64,000 nt of DNA from Pyrinomonadaceae bacterium (GCA_030841085.1 JAVEDP010000025.1:124001-188000); one strand, 5' to 3'. Positions 17,845-27,685 are shown, counted from the stretch's first letter. Translations and numbers: made by a program. The notes: generated by a model from the sequence alone, not told the origin.

Positions 17845-20800
17845 GATCTTTCCTCCTCGTGAGGATCGTTGCGGAGTGAATCGCGGCCCAGGATCAAGCG
17901 GTTTGTCGCCTCTTCCGGCGCCGGCGGGGCCAGATAACCTTGGCCGACAAATCCCTGGCCCAGTATTAGCCTGGGCAGTAACTGAGGCGCGCGGCTGCCT
18001 TGATCCATCAGTGTGTCAAGCTGTAGCCGTGCCTCGCCCACACGAAAAATTGCCCAGTAAAACTTCACATCGAAAACGGTGTGCGCCGGTTTCTCCAGCT
18101 CTATCACCCGACGCGATAAGTCCATCCTCAACTGATGCTCCTCGGGGCTGAAGGCGAGCGAAACCGGCACCGGCAAAAGCACAGTGAAGCGATGCGCCGT
18201 ACGCTGCATCTGCATAACAATTCCCTCAAACTGATACCAGTCTCTGAGGGCCGCGCCGTCACGGGGAAGTTCGTCGGGCAACGACACGACATCGAAACTG
18301 GTCCACCTGGTTCCATATGCATCATTGAGTGAGTTGGAACGTCGATAACGGCGCGCGAGAAAGTCCTGCCACAAGAGCCGTTCGACCGGCGTGGCGGCGG
18401 GATTTGCATTGCTAACGAAATCCAACCAATCCTTCTGGGTGGTGGAATTGGCCGGCAGATCCGCGGGTAGAGGAATTTCATCGAATCCCGAATAGCTTGT
18501 CTGGTGATTAGAGTTGAGCGAATTAATGTTGCCGTAACGAGCTCCCAGAAAAACTTGCCAGGCGCTACGGTCGGCGGCGGAACTCCATGAAACAAAGCCC
18601 AGCGTCTCCTGAGAAAACTGCTGCCATCTGGCGGCCTTTGCTTCATCAGTGGGTGGAATAATTGGATATGGAATCAGTAGCTGATTCGCGGGTGCTGATG
18701 GATTGATAAATTCTGTGTAGCGCTGGTTGAGATTTGCGCGGCCCTGATCCGGCTGCCAACGGGCCCTGGGCACCACCGTCCGCAGTCCTTCCGTGCCGGT
18801 GGGATCGCCGAAGATCACACCCGGCATGGTACGCGTCAAATACTTCTCGACGATGCGAATACCCTGTCGTCGTTTTGGATCATCCACGAAGATCGACTCG
18901 TCAACGCAGGAATCGAGCGCCAGGTGCAGTGCCATTGTTAGGCCGCGGGCGGTGCCGCGATACTGGAAGAAGTCCATCGCATGCCGGATGAATAAGCGGC
19001 GCCGGCGTTCGTCCCAGTTGGGATCAAGCGCCACGCCAAACCACGAGGCCAGCCACTCAAGCGTTTCGGCCGGCGCGCTGCGCACATCAAACAGCACCTG
19101 CGCCGCAGCGATTTTGTCTTCGAGCGTGGTGTAGAAACCTTCCATGTTTGCCAGGAAGCGATCGAGAAACGACGCCGATTGATCATCTTCGCGATAAACG
19201 CCTGGCAGGTAGTTGACCAAATAGGAAAAACGCGGGTAGTAACTGCGCAGAGCGCGCAGGCGCGGAGTGCTGCGTTCGTTGCCACTCAAACGCAGTCGTA
19301 TTTGCAGGAACCGGCCGCGAGCACGTTGAAACAGGAGTTCCCAGGTTCCGTCGCCATCTTTCTTTTTTGGCGAGCGGCCATTGCAAATTTTCATTGAACG
19401 CAGAAACGGGAGTTCGGACCCGTCTCCGCGCAGGTAAAGTGGAGGCTCTGGCTGCCACTGAAGCAAAGGCAAATCTTTTCTTTCATCCGCCGCGCGGCTC
19501 CAAACTTCCACTTTGGTTTCCGGCGGAATGAAAGCGTCGATCATTAACCGGTGCCAAACGCAATTGGGTTCGAGGCCATCGAAAATCGGAGATTCCAGCG
19601 TTGCTTCAGAAACGTAGCGAGGGCGCCGCTGTTTCACCAGCGGAATCCAGCTATCGTTGAAATCGTAATAAACGCCCGCGCCGGAAGCGACTAATCCCTT
19701 CCCACCAAAGAGGCGCATCGGCAGGTATTCGGCAATCGGCTGAAGCTCGAGTTTGTTCTGACGCAGGCAAACGCGGAAGGCAAAACTTTGATTGCCATCG
19801 GCAGCCGCCACATACAACCGATCGGGAATTGTTTCGCCGTCTTCATCGTGTCGTGGCACGAAAGCAATGTCGTAACCCACCAGGCTGACGGTGCTTTTGA
19901 ACTCTTCTTCTATGAGTCCGAGGATCGCCTCGGTCGTGAGTTCGTCCGGCAATTGCTTCTCGAAGTGGTAATGATAGATGCGCGAGAACCTTTGACCGAG
20001 ATCATGATCGAGAATCAACACGGTGCCGTCAGATAATGCCTCGATCGCAATTGGATTCCGAAGCCCAACCGGCGAGGAAAACAACGCGATACTTGCTGCA
20101 AATGATGAAGGTTCCCGACCACGAACACTGCTGCCATCAAGTGGTTGAAAGTCTTCTGTTTGTGCCTGCAGTGGCGTTTCTTTATCTTTCGGACCCAGTA
20201 CGTTGAAGTTGCGATCGAGCACCCAGTAACAAGGCTGCTGACGATCCAGCTGCCGATCAAGGATCGCAACTCCGCCGCCCGGCATGGCTGTCATGTCAAA
20301 CGGCGCAAAGGGAACATTTTCCGGCCAGAGCAATTGACGCGGCTCGCCGCCAGCATGTAGATCGAAGATCAAGAGCGAGCCCGGATTGAGCACGCCCACC
20401 ACCAAATAATGATCTTCGGTGACGACCAAACCGCTGAGTAGCAAAGTCGCCGAAGTCTCCGGTTGTAGCGGTTGGAAATCGCCGTGTTTCGCTTGCGCGC
20501 GAGGTTGAGTGCCACACTGCTTCGCTTGACCACATTGGCCGCTCTGCGGCATGGGCCAGAATTCAGTAGTGACGCCCGTGCCGGAGGAGAGCACCCGAAT
20601 CTTTTTTTCCGACTCATCGATCCAATACCAGTTTCCGTAACAGTCGGCTGCCGCGCCGCGCCGGTTGCTAATCGAAGGAAACGTATCTTTCGGAGCGGCG
20701 ACAAATCTCAGGAGTCGCTCCTGGAGTCTTAATTCGTGTAGCTCTGCTTGCCAGCTTAGCTCGCCGGCGCCCGGTTTCGCTGTTGATGCCTCCCAGACTT

Positions 20801-20885
20801 CGTGTAAAGGAATGCCTTTGACTGAGCACTGCGCCCAATCATCACGTCCGAGCAAAAGATGGAAACGACTTCCGTTTGCGTCCAC
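17841..20885 (-). CDS. Baseplate protein with gpI-like tail domain (Afp12-like)
   Basis: A 1,014-residue protein. Residues about 1-430 resemble a beta-propeller (repeated strands such as FDMTAMPGGGVAILDRQ and EALSDGTVLILDHDLG). Residues about 553-700 match the P2 gpI/phage-tail-protein family: LVNYLPGVYREDD, then ETLEWLASWFGV and HAMDFFQYRGTARGL. Distal sequence follows to the C terminus. In Afp the gpI-like component is Afp12, a wedge and fibre-holding part of the baseplate. It lies three bases downstream of the gpJ-like gene and overlaps the next gene by four, so it is tightly coupled. The propeller-like N terminus is larger than in phage gpI and may be a surface-exposed decoration. Confidence 0.85.
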   Translation of the reverse strand: MDANGSRFHLLLGRDDWAQCSVKGIPLHEVWEASTAKPGAGELSWQAELHELRLQERLLRFVAAPKDTFPSISNRRGAAADCYGNWYWIDESEKKIRVLSSGTGVTTEFWPMPQSGQCGQAKQCGTQPRAQAKHGDFQPLQPETSATLLLSGLVVTEDHYLVVGVLNPGSLLIFDLHAGGEPRQLLWPENVPFAPFDMTAMPGGGVAILDRQLDRQQPCYWVLDRNFNVLGPKDKETPLQAQTEDFQPLDGSSVRGREPSSFAASIALFSSPVGLRNPIAIEALSDGTVLILDHDLGQRFSRIYHYHFEKQLPDELTTEAILGLIEEEFKSTVSLVGYDIAFVPRHDEDGETIPDRLYVAAADGNQSFAFRVCLRQNKLELQPIAEYLPMRLFGGKGLVASGAGVYYDFNDSWIPLVKQRRPRYVSEATLESPIFDGLEPNCVWHRLMIDAFIPPETKVEVWSRAADERKDLPLLQWQPEPPLYLRGDGSELPFLRSMKICNGRSPKKKDGDGTWELLFQRARGRFLQIRLRLSGNERSTPRLRALRSYYPRFSYLVNYLPGVYREDDQSASFLDRFLANMEGFYTTLEDKIAAAQVLFDVRSAPAETLEWLASWFGVALDPNWDERRRRLFIRHAMDFFQYRGTARGLTMALHLALDSCVDESIFVDDPKRRQGIRIVEKYLTRTMPGVIFGDPTGTEGLRTVVPRARWQPDQGRANLNQRYTEFINPSAPANQLLIPYPIIPPTDEAKAARWQQFSQETLGFVSWSSAADRSAWQVFLGARYGNINSLNSNHQTSYSGFDEIPLPADLPANSTTQKDWLDFVSNANPAATPVERLLWQDFLARRYRRSNSLNDAYGTRWTSFDVVSLPDELPRDGAALRDWYQFEGIVMQMQRTAHRFTVLLPVPVSLAFSPEEHQLRMDLSRRVIELEKPAHTVFDVKFYWAIFRVGEARLQLDTLMDQGSRAPQLLPRLILGQGFVGQGYLAPPAPEEATNRLILGRDSLRNDPHEEERS

Positions 20886-20888
20886 TGG

Positions 20889-23237
20889 CTAACACTCCTC
20901 CGGCACTACAGGTACGGGAACAAGCTTCAGAGCAATTTCGGTTGTTCCTATTCCAGTTGTTGTCGGTGTCACAACCTCACCTCGTAATTGCTCAAGCTCC
21001 ATTGGTTCACCGATGCTGACTGAGACGGCGGCAACGCGAGGGAGCTCGAGCCCGTTCATTGCGATCTGATCGACTGCGGGTTTGCCGTCTTCCGAAATAT
21101 ATACGTCGTTAATCAACAGCACTCCCGGCACGCGGCTGGCGACCGCCAGGAGTTCCCGCGCAGTTACCGGTTTGCGTAAGGGCCATCCTTTTTGCATGTA
21201 GGCGTATTCAGGGGTGTTGAGTAACGCCGCTTGATTATCGAGCTGTGCGGCTTGCGATTGACGCAGCGGCGCAAGAAAATCGAACAGACTCTTCTTCACT
21301 GCTTCGCGCACTTCAGCAATGGACGCGCCGGCGACCACATTGATTCCGATCGATACCCAGATGGACTTGTAGACCGGGCCACGCAGAATGAGTTGTGTTG
21401 TTATCAGGCGGCGCGGGTCGAGATACCGGCAAATCCTGTCGAGAAAAATCGAATCAGCATTAGGAGCGTCAGGCTGCTTCTGATCGTAGCGCGGTATCAA
21501 CATCAGGGTGACTATTCCCGGCGCGTCACCCGGCTCGCTCGGTGTAAGCTCCGGACTGAAAGCGGGCAACACCTCCACGCGCCCGATATCAACTCCGGGT
21601 GTGCGCAACGTTATGGTTTCGAAATCCGTGGCGCTCACCAATCGATCGCGGTGCTGCAGAAAACGCGCAGTCTGTTTTTCACCTTCGCTTACCTTCTCCG
21701 CTTCCGTGCCGTTCCAGGTGCGCACCGGATTATTGACTTTGAGTCCCGCCGGCAAGGCCGGACTGCTGTTGATTGATCCGGGTCCGACATTTCCTGCGGA
21801 GCCGACGCCATAGTCATAACTCGCCCGCAGCGTCACGTCGCGCGGTGGACGTTTGCCGCGCAGTCCATCGCCGAATTTGACCTCGCCTGATTCCGGATTT
21901 ACGGTGAATACCTCAACCGGCCTGACCGGCGGACGCGGGCTTCCGGGCGGTTGTCTCGGGTCAGGCACTTGCACTTCGGGGCCGGCACTGAAGAGATCGT
22001 CGATCTCCTTCCACTCTCGGGTCTCTTTCCCGGCGGTCACGCGCAGAGTCACCGAATCTGAAATTATCGGCCGGTTCGAAAGTACGACAACTTGATCCGG
22101 GTTGCCGTTGCCATTGGGAAGCACCTCGTCGGCAACATGTGCACGTTGGGTGACGGTCACAGTATTGACGCCAACCCAAAGCACGCGCGTGCGTACGCCG
22201 GGAGACGCTTGAATGCGTAGCCAGGTGATTAGTCGATCGTTTAGGTTGCTGTCTTCGAGCGATGGCGGAAAATCGCCGACGCCTTGTTCCAGGGGATCCA
22301 GGTTGGTCCACAGTTTCAGATCTGAAACAGCTGGAAGGGTGATCTGCACCACGCCGGGATTTGCGAGCACATCAGTCAGCGCTGTTGCCTCGATGGGCTT
22401 GTATTTGGGAAATCGCTGCGCCGGGTCAGCCGGCAATAGTCCTTCTTTGGACACATTGGGAATCAGGTATTGCAGCAAGCCTTCACCTTCAGGGTTGGCC
22501 AGACCACCAGGCAAAAGCTTTCGCGTTGCCTCATTCGTGGCCGGCACGAAACCCAGGCTGATAGTTTTTCCGGCAATCGCTTCGCGTACTGAGTTTTTCA
22601 GGGCTTCCCGAGCTGCGTCCGTGTTACCTGCGGGTTTATCACTTGCTCGCACCATCAAAGCAATCCATAGCGATCCGTCGGTGGTTTCCTCGCCAATGGC
22701 GACTTCGTTACCCTCTCGGCCGTCAATCGGCACCGTCTCGTAAAGCGTGATGGTGGAGTCGGCAGGTGGTTGGCCTTTGTAGGAAGAATAGAGGAGCTTG
22801 TAGTAGTTAGTGATCTCGGGGGTTTGATTAACCAGCCTCCGCTTGTAGTAAACCTGGGCCTCGACCGGCAACACATCCAGGCCGCGATCGGTGCGAAACG
22901 GGATCTGTCCGGCACGAACTTCAATGCCGCCGTTGAGCGTAATGGTCTCTCGCGGCCCACGCTCATTCGTGAAACTCACCAGACCAACCGCCGACGAAGC
23001 AGGCTGCAGTGGAACGCCCAGAAGTTGCAAGAACTTGCGGCGGTTTCGTTCGGGAATCTGATTGGATCGATACAGCAGATTCTCAGTGAGAAACGCGAAC
23101 AGCTCGAGCAGCGTGACGCCCGGATCGCTCTTGTTAAAATTCGTCCATTCCGGATTGTGCACCGGTATGCGTGCCAATGCTTCATCGAGCAAATCCTGAT
23201 AACGGCGATCATCGATTGTGGGGATCTGCAACGGCAT
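20889..23237 (-). CDS. Baseplate J-like protein (Afp11-like)
   Basis: A 782-residue protein. The N-terminal signature PEWTNFNKSDPGVTLLELFAF and the following NLLYRSNQIPERNRRKFLQL are characteristic of the baseplate J-like/gp6 family. Further typical segments are VKFGDGLRGKRP, followed by SYDYGVGSAGNVG, and a C-terminal module with LLINDVYISEDGKPA. Such proteins form the baseplate wedges that hold the hub and contact the gp25-like protein. The neighbouring gp25-like and gpI-like genes agree with this. The length lies between phage gpJ (about 300) and Afp11 (about 900-1000), as usual for eCIS. It is 17 bp downstream of the gp25-like gene and in the same operon. Confidence 0.92.
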   Translation of the reverse strand: MPLQIPTIDDRRYQDLLDEALARIPVHNPEWTNFNKSDPGVTLLELFAFLTENLLYRSNQIPERNRRKFLQLLGVPLQPASSAVGLVSFTNERGPRETITLNGGIEVRAGQIPFRTDRGLDVLPVEAQVYYKRRLVNQTPEITNYYKLLYSSYKGQPPADSTITLYETVPIDGREGNEVAIGEETTDGSLWIALMVRASDKPAGNTDAAREALKNSVREAIAGKTISLGFVPATNEATRKLLPGGLANPEGEGLLQYLIPNVSKEGLLPADPAQRFPKYKPIEATALTDVLANPGVVQITLPAVSDLKLWTNLDPLEQGVGDFPPSLEDSNLNDRLITWLRIQASPGVRTRVLWVGVNTVTVTQRAHVADEVLPNGNGNPDQVVVLSNRPIISDSVTLRVTAGKETREWKEIDDLFSAGPEVQVPDPRQPPGSPRPPVRPVEVFTVNPESGEVKFGDGLRGKRPPRDVTLRASYDYGVGSAGNVGPGSINSSPALPAGLKVNNPVRTWNGTEAEKVSEGEKQTARFLQHRDRLVSATDFETITLRTPGVDIGRVEVLPAFSPELTPSEPGDAPGIVTLMLIPRYDQKQPDAPNADSIFLDRICRYLDPRRLITTQLILRGPVYKSIWVSIGINVVAGASIAEVREAVKKSLFDFLAPLRQSQAAQLDNQAALLNTPEYAYMQKGWPLRKPVTARELLAVASRVPGVLLINDVYISEDGKPAVDQIAMNGLELPRVAAVSVSIGEPMELEQLRGEVVTPTTTGIGTTEIALKLVPVPVVPEEC

Positions 23238-23254
23238 ATGCGATTACTCCGACA

Positions 23255-23647
23255 CTAACCTGCCAGCGTTACGTTCAAAGTCACGCGCTCGCGCGCTTGG
23301 GTTGCGACCAGCTTGTATGTGATTCCAGCCACAGCCGCCTGCGGATCAGTTGGGTCGGGGCTCACGTCGACGGATTCAACCTGGATCCTGGGCTCCCACT
23401 GCGCCAGCTCTTTCGTAATACGATCCTGAATCGAGCGGCGTGTAGTTACTGTGTTCGGCTCAAACAAGAAGCGTCCGAGACTGCCGCCGAAACTCGGCGA
23501 CCTTAAGCGCTCGGGCTGTTCTGTCATGAGAATGATCCGGATCGACTCACGCACGCTCTCTTCTCCTACCGACCAGGTGACGTGGCCATCGGGTCCAACA
23601 CGTGGCGGAAAACTAATGCCACGCCCAAATAAAAGTCCGCTATCCAT
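23255..23647 (-). CDS. gp25-like baseplate wedge protein (Afp9-like)
   Basis: About 130 residues from the ATG at 23647, where the family-like start MDSGLLFGRGISFPP begins. Core features of the gp25/gpW lysozyme-like family are present: EESVRESIRIILMTEQPERL, followed by PSFGGSLGRFLFEPN and a closing beta-rich segment with the pattern QVESVDVSPDP. The family nucleates baseplate wedges and sheath assembly. A longer frame back to 23728 would add peptide coded by the intergenic repeat (NPKFEIRNPKF), so it is rejected. No good ribosome-binding site is seen before 23647, perhaps because the repeat has displaced or masked it. Confidence 0.88.
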   Translation of the reverse strand: MDSGLLFGRGISFPPRVGPDGHVTWSVGEESVRESIRIILMTEQPERLRSPSFGGSLGRFLFEPNTVTTRRSIQDRITKELAQWEPRIQVESVDVSPDPTDPQAAVAGITYKLVATQARERVTLNVTLAG

Positions 23648-23771
23648 TTTGAATTTCGGATTGCGGATTTCGAATTTCGGATTTAACTTCGTACGCGCAG
23701 CTCGCGAGCCGGGATATCGACTTACCATTCACGGCGCACGCAATCCGAAATCCGCAATCCCAAATCCGCAT
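23648..23771. repeat. Interspersed AATCCGAAATTCG-type repeat between eCIS genes
   Basis: The gap between two cluster genes is largely made of degenerate units such as GGATTGCGGATTTCGAATTTC at the left and CAATCCGAAATCCGCAATCC at the right, in inverted orientation around a unique centre (about 23690-23740). Short repeats of this kind occur as intergenic elements in many genomes. Readthrough yields an artificial N-terminal extension of the gp25-like frame. Confidence 0.6.
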
Positions 23772-23773
23772 TT

Positions 23774-25855
23774 CTACCCCTTCGCCTTAAACTTCGGTAA
23801 CGGAAAACAAAATATGAAAAAAGGTATCCAGCGAAAAATGATGTCCAGCAAGCTGACGATGATCATCAACAGCAACAGCGCACAGATCGTGATGATCGGA
23901 ATTGACAGCGAACAGATCATGCCCACTTCCACTCCGCCGGAGACGCACGGACCGTTGTCTGGTACCGACAGGTCTTTGTGAAAAGGCCACGGCAACACCG
24001 AGAGCACGAGATCGCCCAGCGTCATTCCCTTCATGCGATCAATCTGGCCGCACAGCATGTCTGAAATCATGAAGGCCGTGTTCTTATCAAACTTTCGCAA
24101 GCCTGCAGGCGAGGTATCGAGCGGCAACGCGATACGAATGGGACGCGCCGGCGCGTCTGGGTCGAAGAATCCTGCCATCTGAAAAGCTTTCGTCGGTTCG
24201 CTTAAAACCGCCTTATCGAGTGGTCCGCACTCCGGCCGATCAAAAATGCAACGGATTAGGAACCATCCCTCGCGCATGTCCATCGGCTGTTTGGCCACGA
24301 GTGGAATTTCCGGAGCAGGCGCGGTCGCCTGGGCCGGCAACGCGTTCTCGATCAACTTAGCGAGCGCGTCGATCTTCTTCTTGTTGGTATCTACTGCCTT
24401 GTCTGCCGTTTCAGGAGATTGCGGAGCCAAAGGCGGCAAGGTCGTCGTCGCTATCGCGGGATCCGCGAGCGGAAAAAGAAATAGCGGCCACGCGCGCGCG
24501 GCGGCTTCCTGCTCGCGCTCGTACGAAGTCTTCACGGTTTCCAAGAGCTGCTCCGCGGCAAACGCCGCCTTCAGCGCCAAACTCAAATTCGCGGGAATAG
24601 CCGCAGTGCCCTGGTAATAAGTCAACGAAGCTCCGTTCACTTTTTTCCGCAAATCGGCGGCGAGCGTTGCGTTAACCTTCGTGTTGTTCAACGCGTTCAC
24701 GAGCGCGTCTTCGGGTGTAACAACGCTTGGAACCGGCTGGCCTAATCGCGACCAGACGCTGTTCATTTGTTCTTTCAAAAACTTCGCGAAGTCGAGCAGG
24801 ATGTACCACGATCCAGTTTGTATTTGTTCGCGGGCAGTTTTGATGGTGCTCTGAAACGTATTGTCCCCGACTGAGACTTCCGTCGGAAGATCGTCGGGAT
24901 CATCAGGCAGTGAAGCGCTCTTCTTCATGGCGCTCGCCGTGTTTGCGCGCTCGACCAGGCTCTTCCATGGCTCTGTAATCTGCGTCCACGCTAAAATCAT
25001 CCGGGCATCAGGGACAGGCTGCGGCGGCACCACGGGCGGCGGATCGTTGGGTTGCGGCAGCAGCGGTGCTCCCATATAGACTTCGCGCTTGCCGGAAGGA
25101 ATTAGTCCGGCAAAGAGACGTCGCTTGCGGCCCAATTCTTCAGTGAAGTTCATGGCAAAGAGCGGCAACTGTTCTTCACCTTCGATAGCGAGGCCCCCCG
25201 CCAACTGAGTTTCTCGAGGAACTCGCCGCCAACTGTTTCCGCTCGGGCCGGAAACCAACGCGTACTCTTCCCAGGTGTCGGCATTGAACGTTGGCAGCGG
25301 CACCTTGATGTTTAGCCGGCCGGGCGGAAAGAGACGGCGAATAACGAAAGTGGCTTTTTCCTGTCTTCCCGCATCGACCGCGCGATCGGGCAAACCGGCA
25401 CGCCCGCAAACCAGGCATGCAGTCACGAGGTAATAGCGTTGATGGGCGGGTTGATAGAGTTTGAGTTTTGGCTGCGTTACGCCGGCGGCGGCTGGATTTG
25501 TGGTAATCAACGACGAGGCGCCGAAACCCCCGGTCGCAACCGGCAAGGCCGCGTCCTTTTGTCGCGCCGCCGCAAGTCCCAGACGATTGAGGGCCTGTAG
25601 AAAAACAGGTACTGGTTTGACCGGCAGCGGCCCCTTAGTTGGCCCGCGCCAGGTCTCGGGAGCCGCGACAAACTTCGGCAACAGCGTTGGATCTGCGTGG
25701 AGCATAGTTACGAAGTCGTCCATGAAAGTGTCTGACGCAAACCGGAGAATCGCCGGCTGTTGCAGGATGGCTCGCCGCGAAACAATGTCAGACGAGCCGG
25801 CGGCTTCGGGCCAAAACGGCGACGGCGAGGTCCATTGCACTTGATCTTTACCCAT
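23774..25855 (-). CDS. eCIS cluster protein with C-terminal membrane hairpin
   Basis: A 693-residue protein I do not recognise as a named family. Most of it is soluble-looking, with a Cys pair in ACLVCGRAGLP and a helical region (about 300-500). The last 50 residues switch to strong hydrophobicity, from about 645 (ICSLSIPIITICALLLLMII) through IIFRWIPFFIFCFPLP, followed by a basic KFKAKG end. This is consistent with one or two transmembrane segments. It lies between the gpV-like spike and the gp25-like genes, four bases after the spike gene, so it is probably baseplate-proximal. A role in holding the particle at a membrane is an attractive inference but unproven. Confidence 0.7.
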   Translation of the reverse strand: MGKDQVQWTSPSPFWPEAAGSSDIVSRRAILQQPAILRFASDTFMDDFVTMLHADPTLLPKFVAAPETWRGPTKGPLPVKPVPVFLQALNRLGLAAARQKDAALPVATGGFGASSLITTNPAAAGVTQPKLKLYQPAHQRYYLVTACLVCGRAGLPDRAVDAGRQEKATFVIRRLFPPGRLNIKVPLPTFNADTWEEYALVSGPSGNSWRRVPRETQLAGGLAIEGEEQLPLFAMNFTEELGRKRRLFAGLIPSGKREVYMGAPLLPQPNDPPPVVPPQPVPDARMILAWTQITEPWKSLVERANTASAMKKSASLPDDPDDLPTEVSVGDNTFQSTIKTAREQIQTGSWYILLDFAKFLKEQMNSVWSRLGQPVPSVVTPEDALVNALNNTKVNATLAADLRKKVNGASLTYYQGTAAIPANLSLALKAAFAAEQLLETVKTSYEREQEAAARAWPLFLFPLADPAIATTTLPPLAPQSPETADKAVDTNKKKIDALAKLIENALPAQATAPAPEIPLVAKQPMDMREGWFLIRCIFDRPECGPLDKAVLSEPTKAFQMAGFFDPDAPARPIRIALPLDTSPAGLRKFDKNTAFMISDMLCGQIDRMKGMTLGDLVLSVLPWPFHKDLSVPDNGPCVSGGVEVGMICSLSIPIITICALLLLMIIVSLLDIIFRWIPFFIFCFPLPKFKAKG

Positions 25856-25858
25856 CTC

Positions 25859-26575
25859 TCACCAAATGTTTCCCGCGCCCGGCGTGTACGACGCGCTGAT
25901 CACGCTATTGCTGATCAACGTGTCACACTTCACCACGCCGCTAAACGTGGACATGCCCGCGTCTACGGTTACGATGCCCGCCGAGACTGCTACCTGCGAC
26001 GCATTCACCGTCACCTTCGCTGAGGCCGTGATCGTGATCCCGCTGGTTTCAAGTTTTATGGAGTTGCCGTTGCTGTCGACGATCTCCACCGCGCCTGGAC
26101 CATCCTTGAGCGTCACTTTCTGACCACCGGGTGTTTCCAGGATCAGCTTCTCCTGTCCGTCCTGATCGTCGAGGGTCAGCTTCACACCGTTGCGCGAACG
26201 CAAAACCTTCTTGTAGTTGTTACCCGCGCCGTCCATCGATTCGGGCGGGGAATCTGACCCATTCCACATACCGCCGATGACGAATGGACGCCGCGGGTCG
26301 CCCCCCTCGAAAACTACCAGCACTTCATCGTTGACATCGGGAATAAACCAACTGCCGCGGTTGTTCCCACCCATGAAGGTGGCGAGTCGCGCCCAAGTCT
26401 CATATCTCCCGCCGCCTGTGTCAGCCGACCATGGCAAAGTGATCTTCACTCGCCCCTGACCGTCAGGATCCTTGATGTCGCTTACCAACGCCGGAAACGC
26501 GCCATACCAACGGCCGCCAAATCCCTTGGGCGTCCTAATGTCGAGGATCATTTCGAAAGGTGACTTATCAAACAC
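25859..26575 (-). CDS. Spike/baseplate assembly protein V-like (C-terminal half of Afp8/VgrG)
   Basis: A 238-residue protein. Residues about 20-110 form a gpV/gp5-type OB fold (YGAFPALVSDIKDPDGQGRV, WIPDVNDEVLVVFEGGD, RPFVIGGMWNG). The remainder is a repetitive beta-helix (KLTLDDQDGQEKLILETPGG, GNSIKLETSGITIT) forming the needle, ending SYTPGAGNIW. This module is fused to a gpD-like part in VgrG and Afp8; here it is separate and immediately follows the gpD-like gene. No PAAR gene is seen nearby, so the beta-helix may itself end the spike or a PAAR protein is encoded elsewhere. Confidence 0.9.
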   Translation of the reverse strand: MFDKSPFEMILDIRTPKGFGGRWYGAFPALVSDIKDPDGQGRVKITLPWSADTGGGRYETWARLATFMGGNNRGSWFIPDVNDEVLVVFEGGDPRRPFVIGGMWNGSDSPPESMDGAGNNYKKVLRSRNGVKLTLDDQDGQEKLILETPGGQKVTLKDGPGAVEIVDSNGNSIKLETSGITITASAKVTVNASQVAVSAGIVTVDAGMSTFSGVVKCDTLISNSVISASYTPGAGNIW

Positions 26576-26608
26576 TCGTTAACCTCAGTGCTGCATCTCT
26601 GGCCAAAT

Positions 26609-27679
26609 TCACGAACTGCCAACACCAACGCGCTCGGCGCGAAATTCCGACCGCAGTCCTTTAACGCCATCGAAACGATGCTTCACATCCGACACGTAAT
26701 ACTTCCCGTTGAAGAGCGGACCCAGTCCCTGCAAGTCGGCCTTACAACCAACGCGCAAAGTTGCATTGGTCTCCGCCACCCCGTGACCGACGACGAAACG
26801 GCGAGCGCTCATCTTGAAAAAGGCTTCTGCTTCATACTGCGCTTCGTCGCTGTTGAGCGGCACCGTGTGCACCAGCGCTTCTTTACGCGCGCCAAAAGCA
26901 GATTGCAGAATGCTCACGCCGCTGGTGTCGCCGCTTAACTCGCTGCTGATTACTGAATCCGTTGCTTCGTATTGCAATCCTGATTTGCTCGACACGTCCC
27001 AGCCATTCACAAAGACGCTGGTCCGTTGCATCGCCAGGTCGGCGAGCACGGTAAACCCGCGCAGCTGATTGCCGTAGGTCATCTGCAGTGTGCCGGCATC
27101 GCGGCTCGAATGTGACTTGGCATTGAGCGTGCTGCCGCTCATCCACACTTCCGCATCGATGGTTCGCGCGCGTTCGCGAATAAAGGCGAGGTCGCTTTGA
27201 TTGACCTGGGCCAGCACCTTATAGGTTGGACCGTTAACGCTGACACTGGGGCTGAGACCATGATCATTGGCCACTTGACTGATGACGTCCGCGTCAGTCA
27301 CGTCGCTGAACGTGCGCGTGCGTCTTGTCATGCGCAAATCCTGGAACCGGTCTTCTGCCAACACGCGAATTTCCGGTGATCGTCCGGTGGGAAAACTGGC
27401 TTCCAGGCCCATGATCTTTCCTTCAAAGATTGAATCAGTCCCCAGCTTGACCGCGAACCCCTTGCCAAACTCGAGCGTGCGGCGATCGAAATAAAGAAAG
27501 TCGGTGGTGTTATTGATCGCTCCCCAGTTGCCAAACTTTGCCTCGCAACGGTAGAGCCCGCTGGTGTTCTCCACAATGATGAGTTCCAACAAACCGCCGG
27601 CGAGCGGAGCATTCTCCTGTCCGTCCACCAGAATGGTGGGTCGTGCTGCTATCACTCCCGTGGTTGCATTGTCTGCCAT
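26609..27679 (-). CDS. gpD/gp27-like spike hub (N-terminal half of Afp8/VgrG)
   Basis: A 356-residue protein of the phage late control D/VgrG N-terminal type, with the expected beta-rich gp27-like layout: RPTILVDGQENAPLAGGLLE, then FGKGFAVKLGTDSIFEGKIM, a central VTDADVISQVANDHGLSPSV and a C-terminal GVKGLRSEFRAERVGV. It should form the trimeric hub linking tube and spike. The gene follows the 55-residue DUF5908-like gene by six bases and precedes the gpV-like gene by 33. The VgrG is thus split in two, as in many phage and some eCIS loci. Confidence 0.88.
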   Translation of the reverse strand: MADNATTGVIAARPTILVDGQENAPLAGGLLELIIVENTSGLYRCEAKFGNWGAINNTTDFLYFDRRTLEFGKGFAVKLGTDSIFEGKIMGLEASFPTGRSPEIRVLAEDRFQDLRMTRRTRTFSDVTDADVISQVANDHGLSPSVSVNGPTYKVLAQVNQSDLAFIRERARTIDAEVWMSGSTLNAKSHSSRDAGTLQMTYGNQLRGFTVLADLAMQRTSVFVNGWDVSSKSGLQYEATDSVISSELSGDTSGVSILQSAFGARKEALVHTVPLNSDEAQYEAEAFFKMSARRFVVGHGVAETNATLRVGCKADLQGLGPLFNGKYYVSDVKHRFDGVKGLRSEFRAERVGVGSS

Positions 27680-27685
27680 GAGTTT

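Noticed and set aside
23650-23728. 27-residue N-terminal extension of the gp25-like protein
   Set aside because: It is encoded by an intergenic repeat, and the family start pattern begins at 23647.
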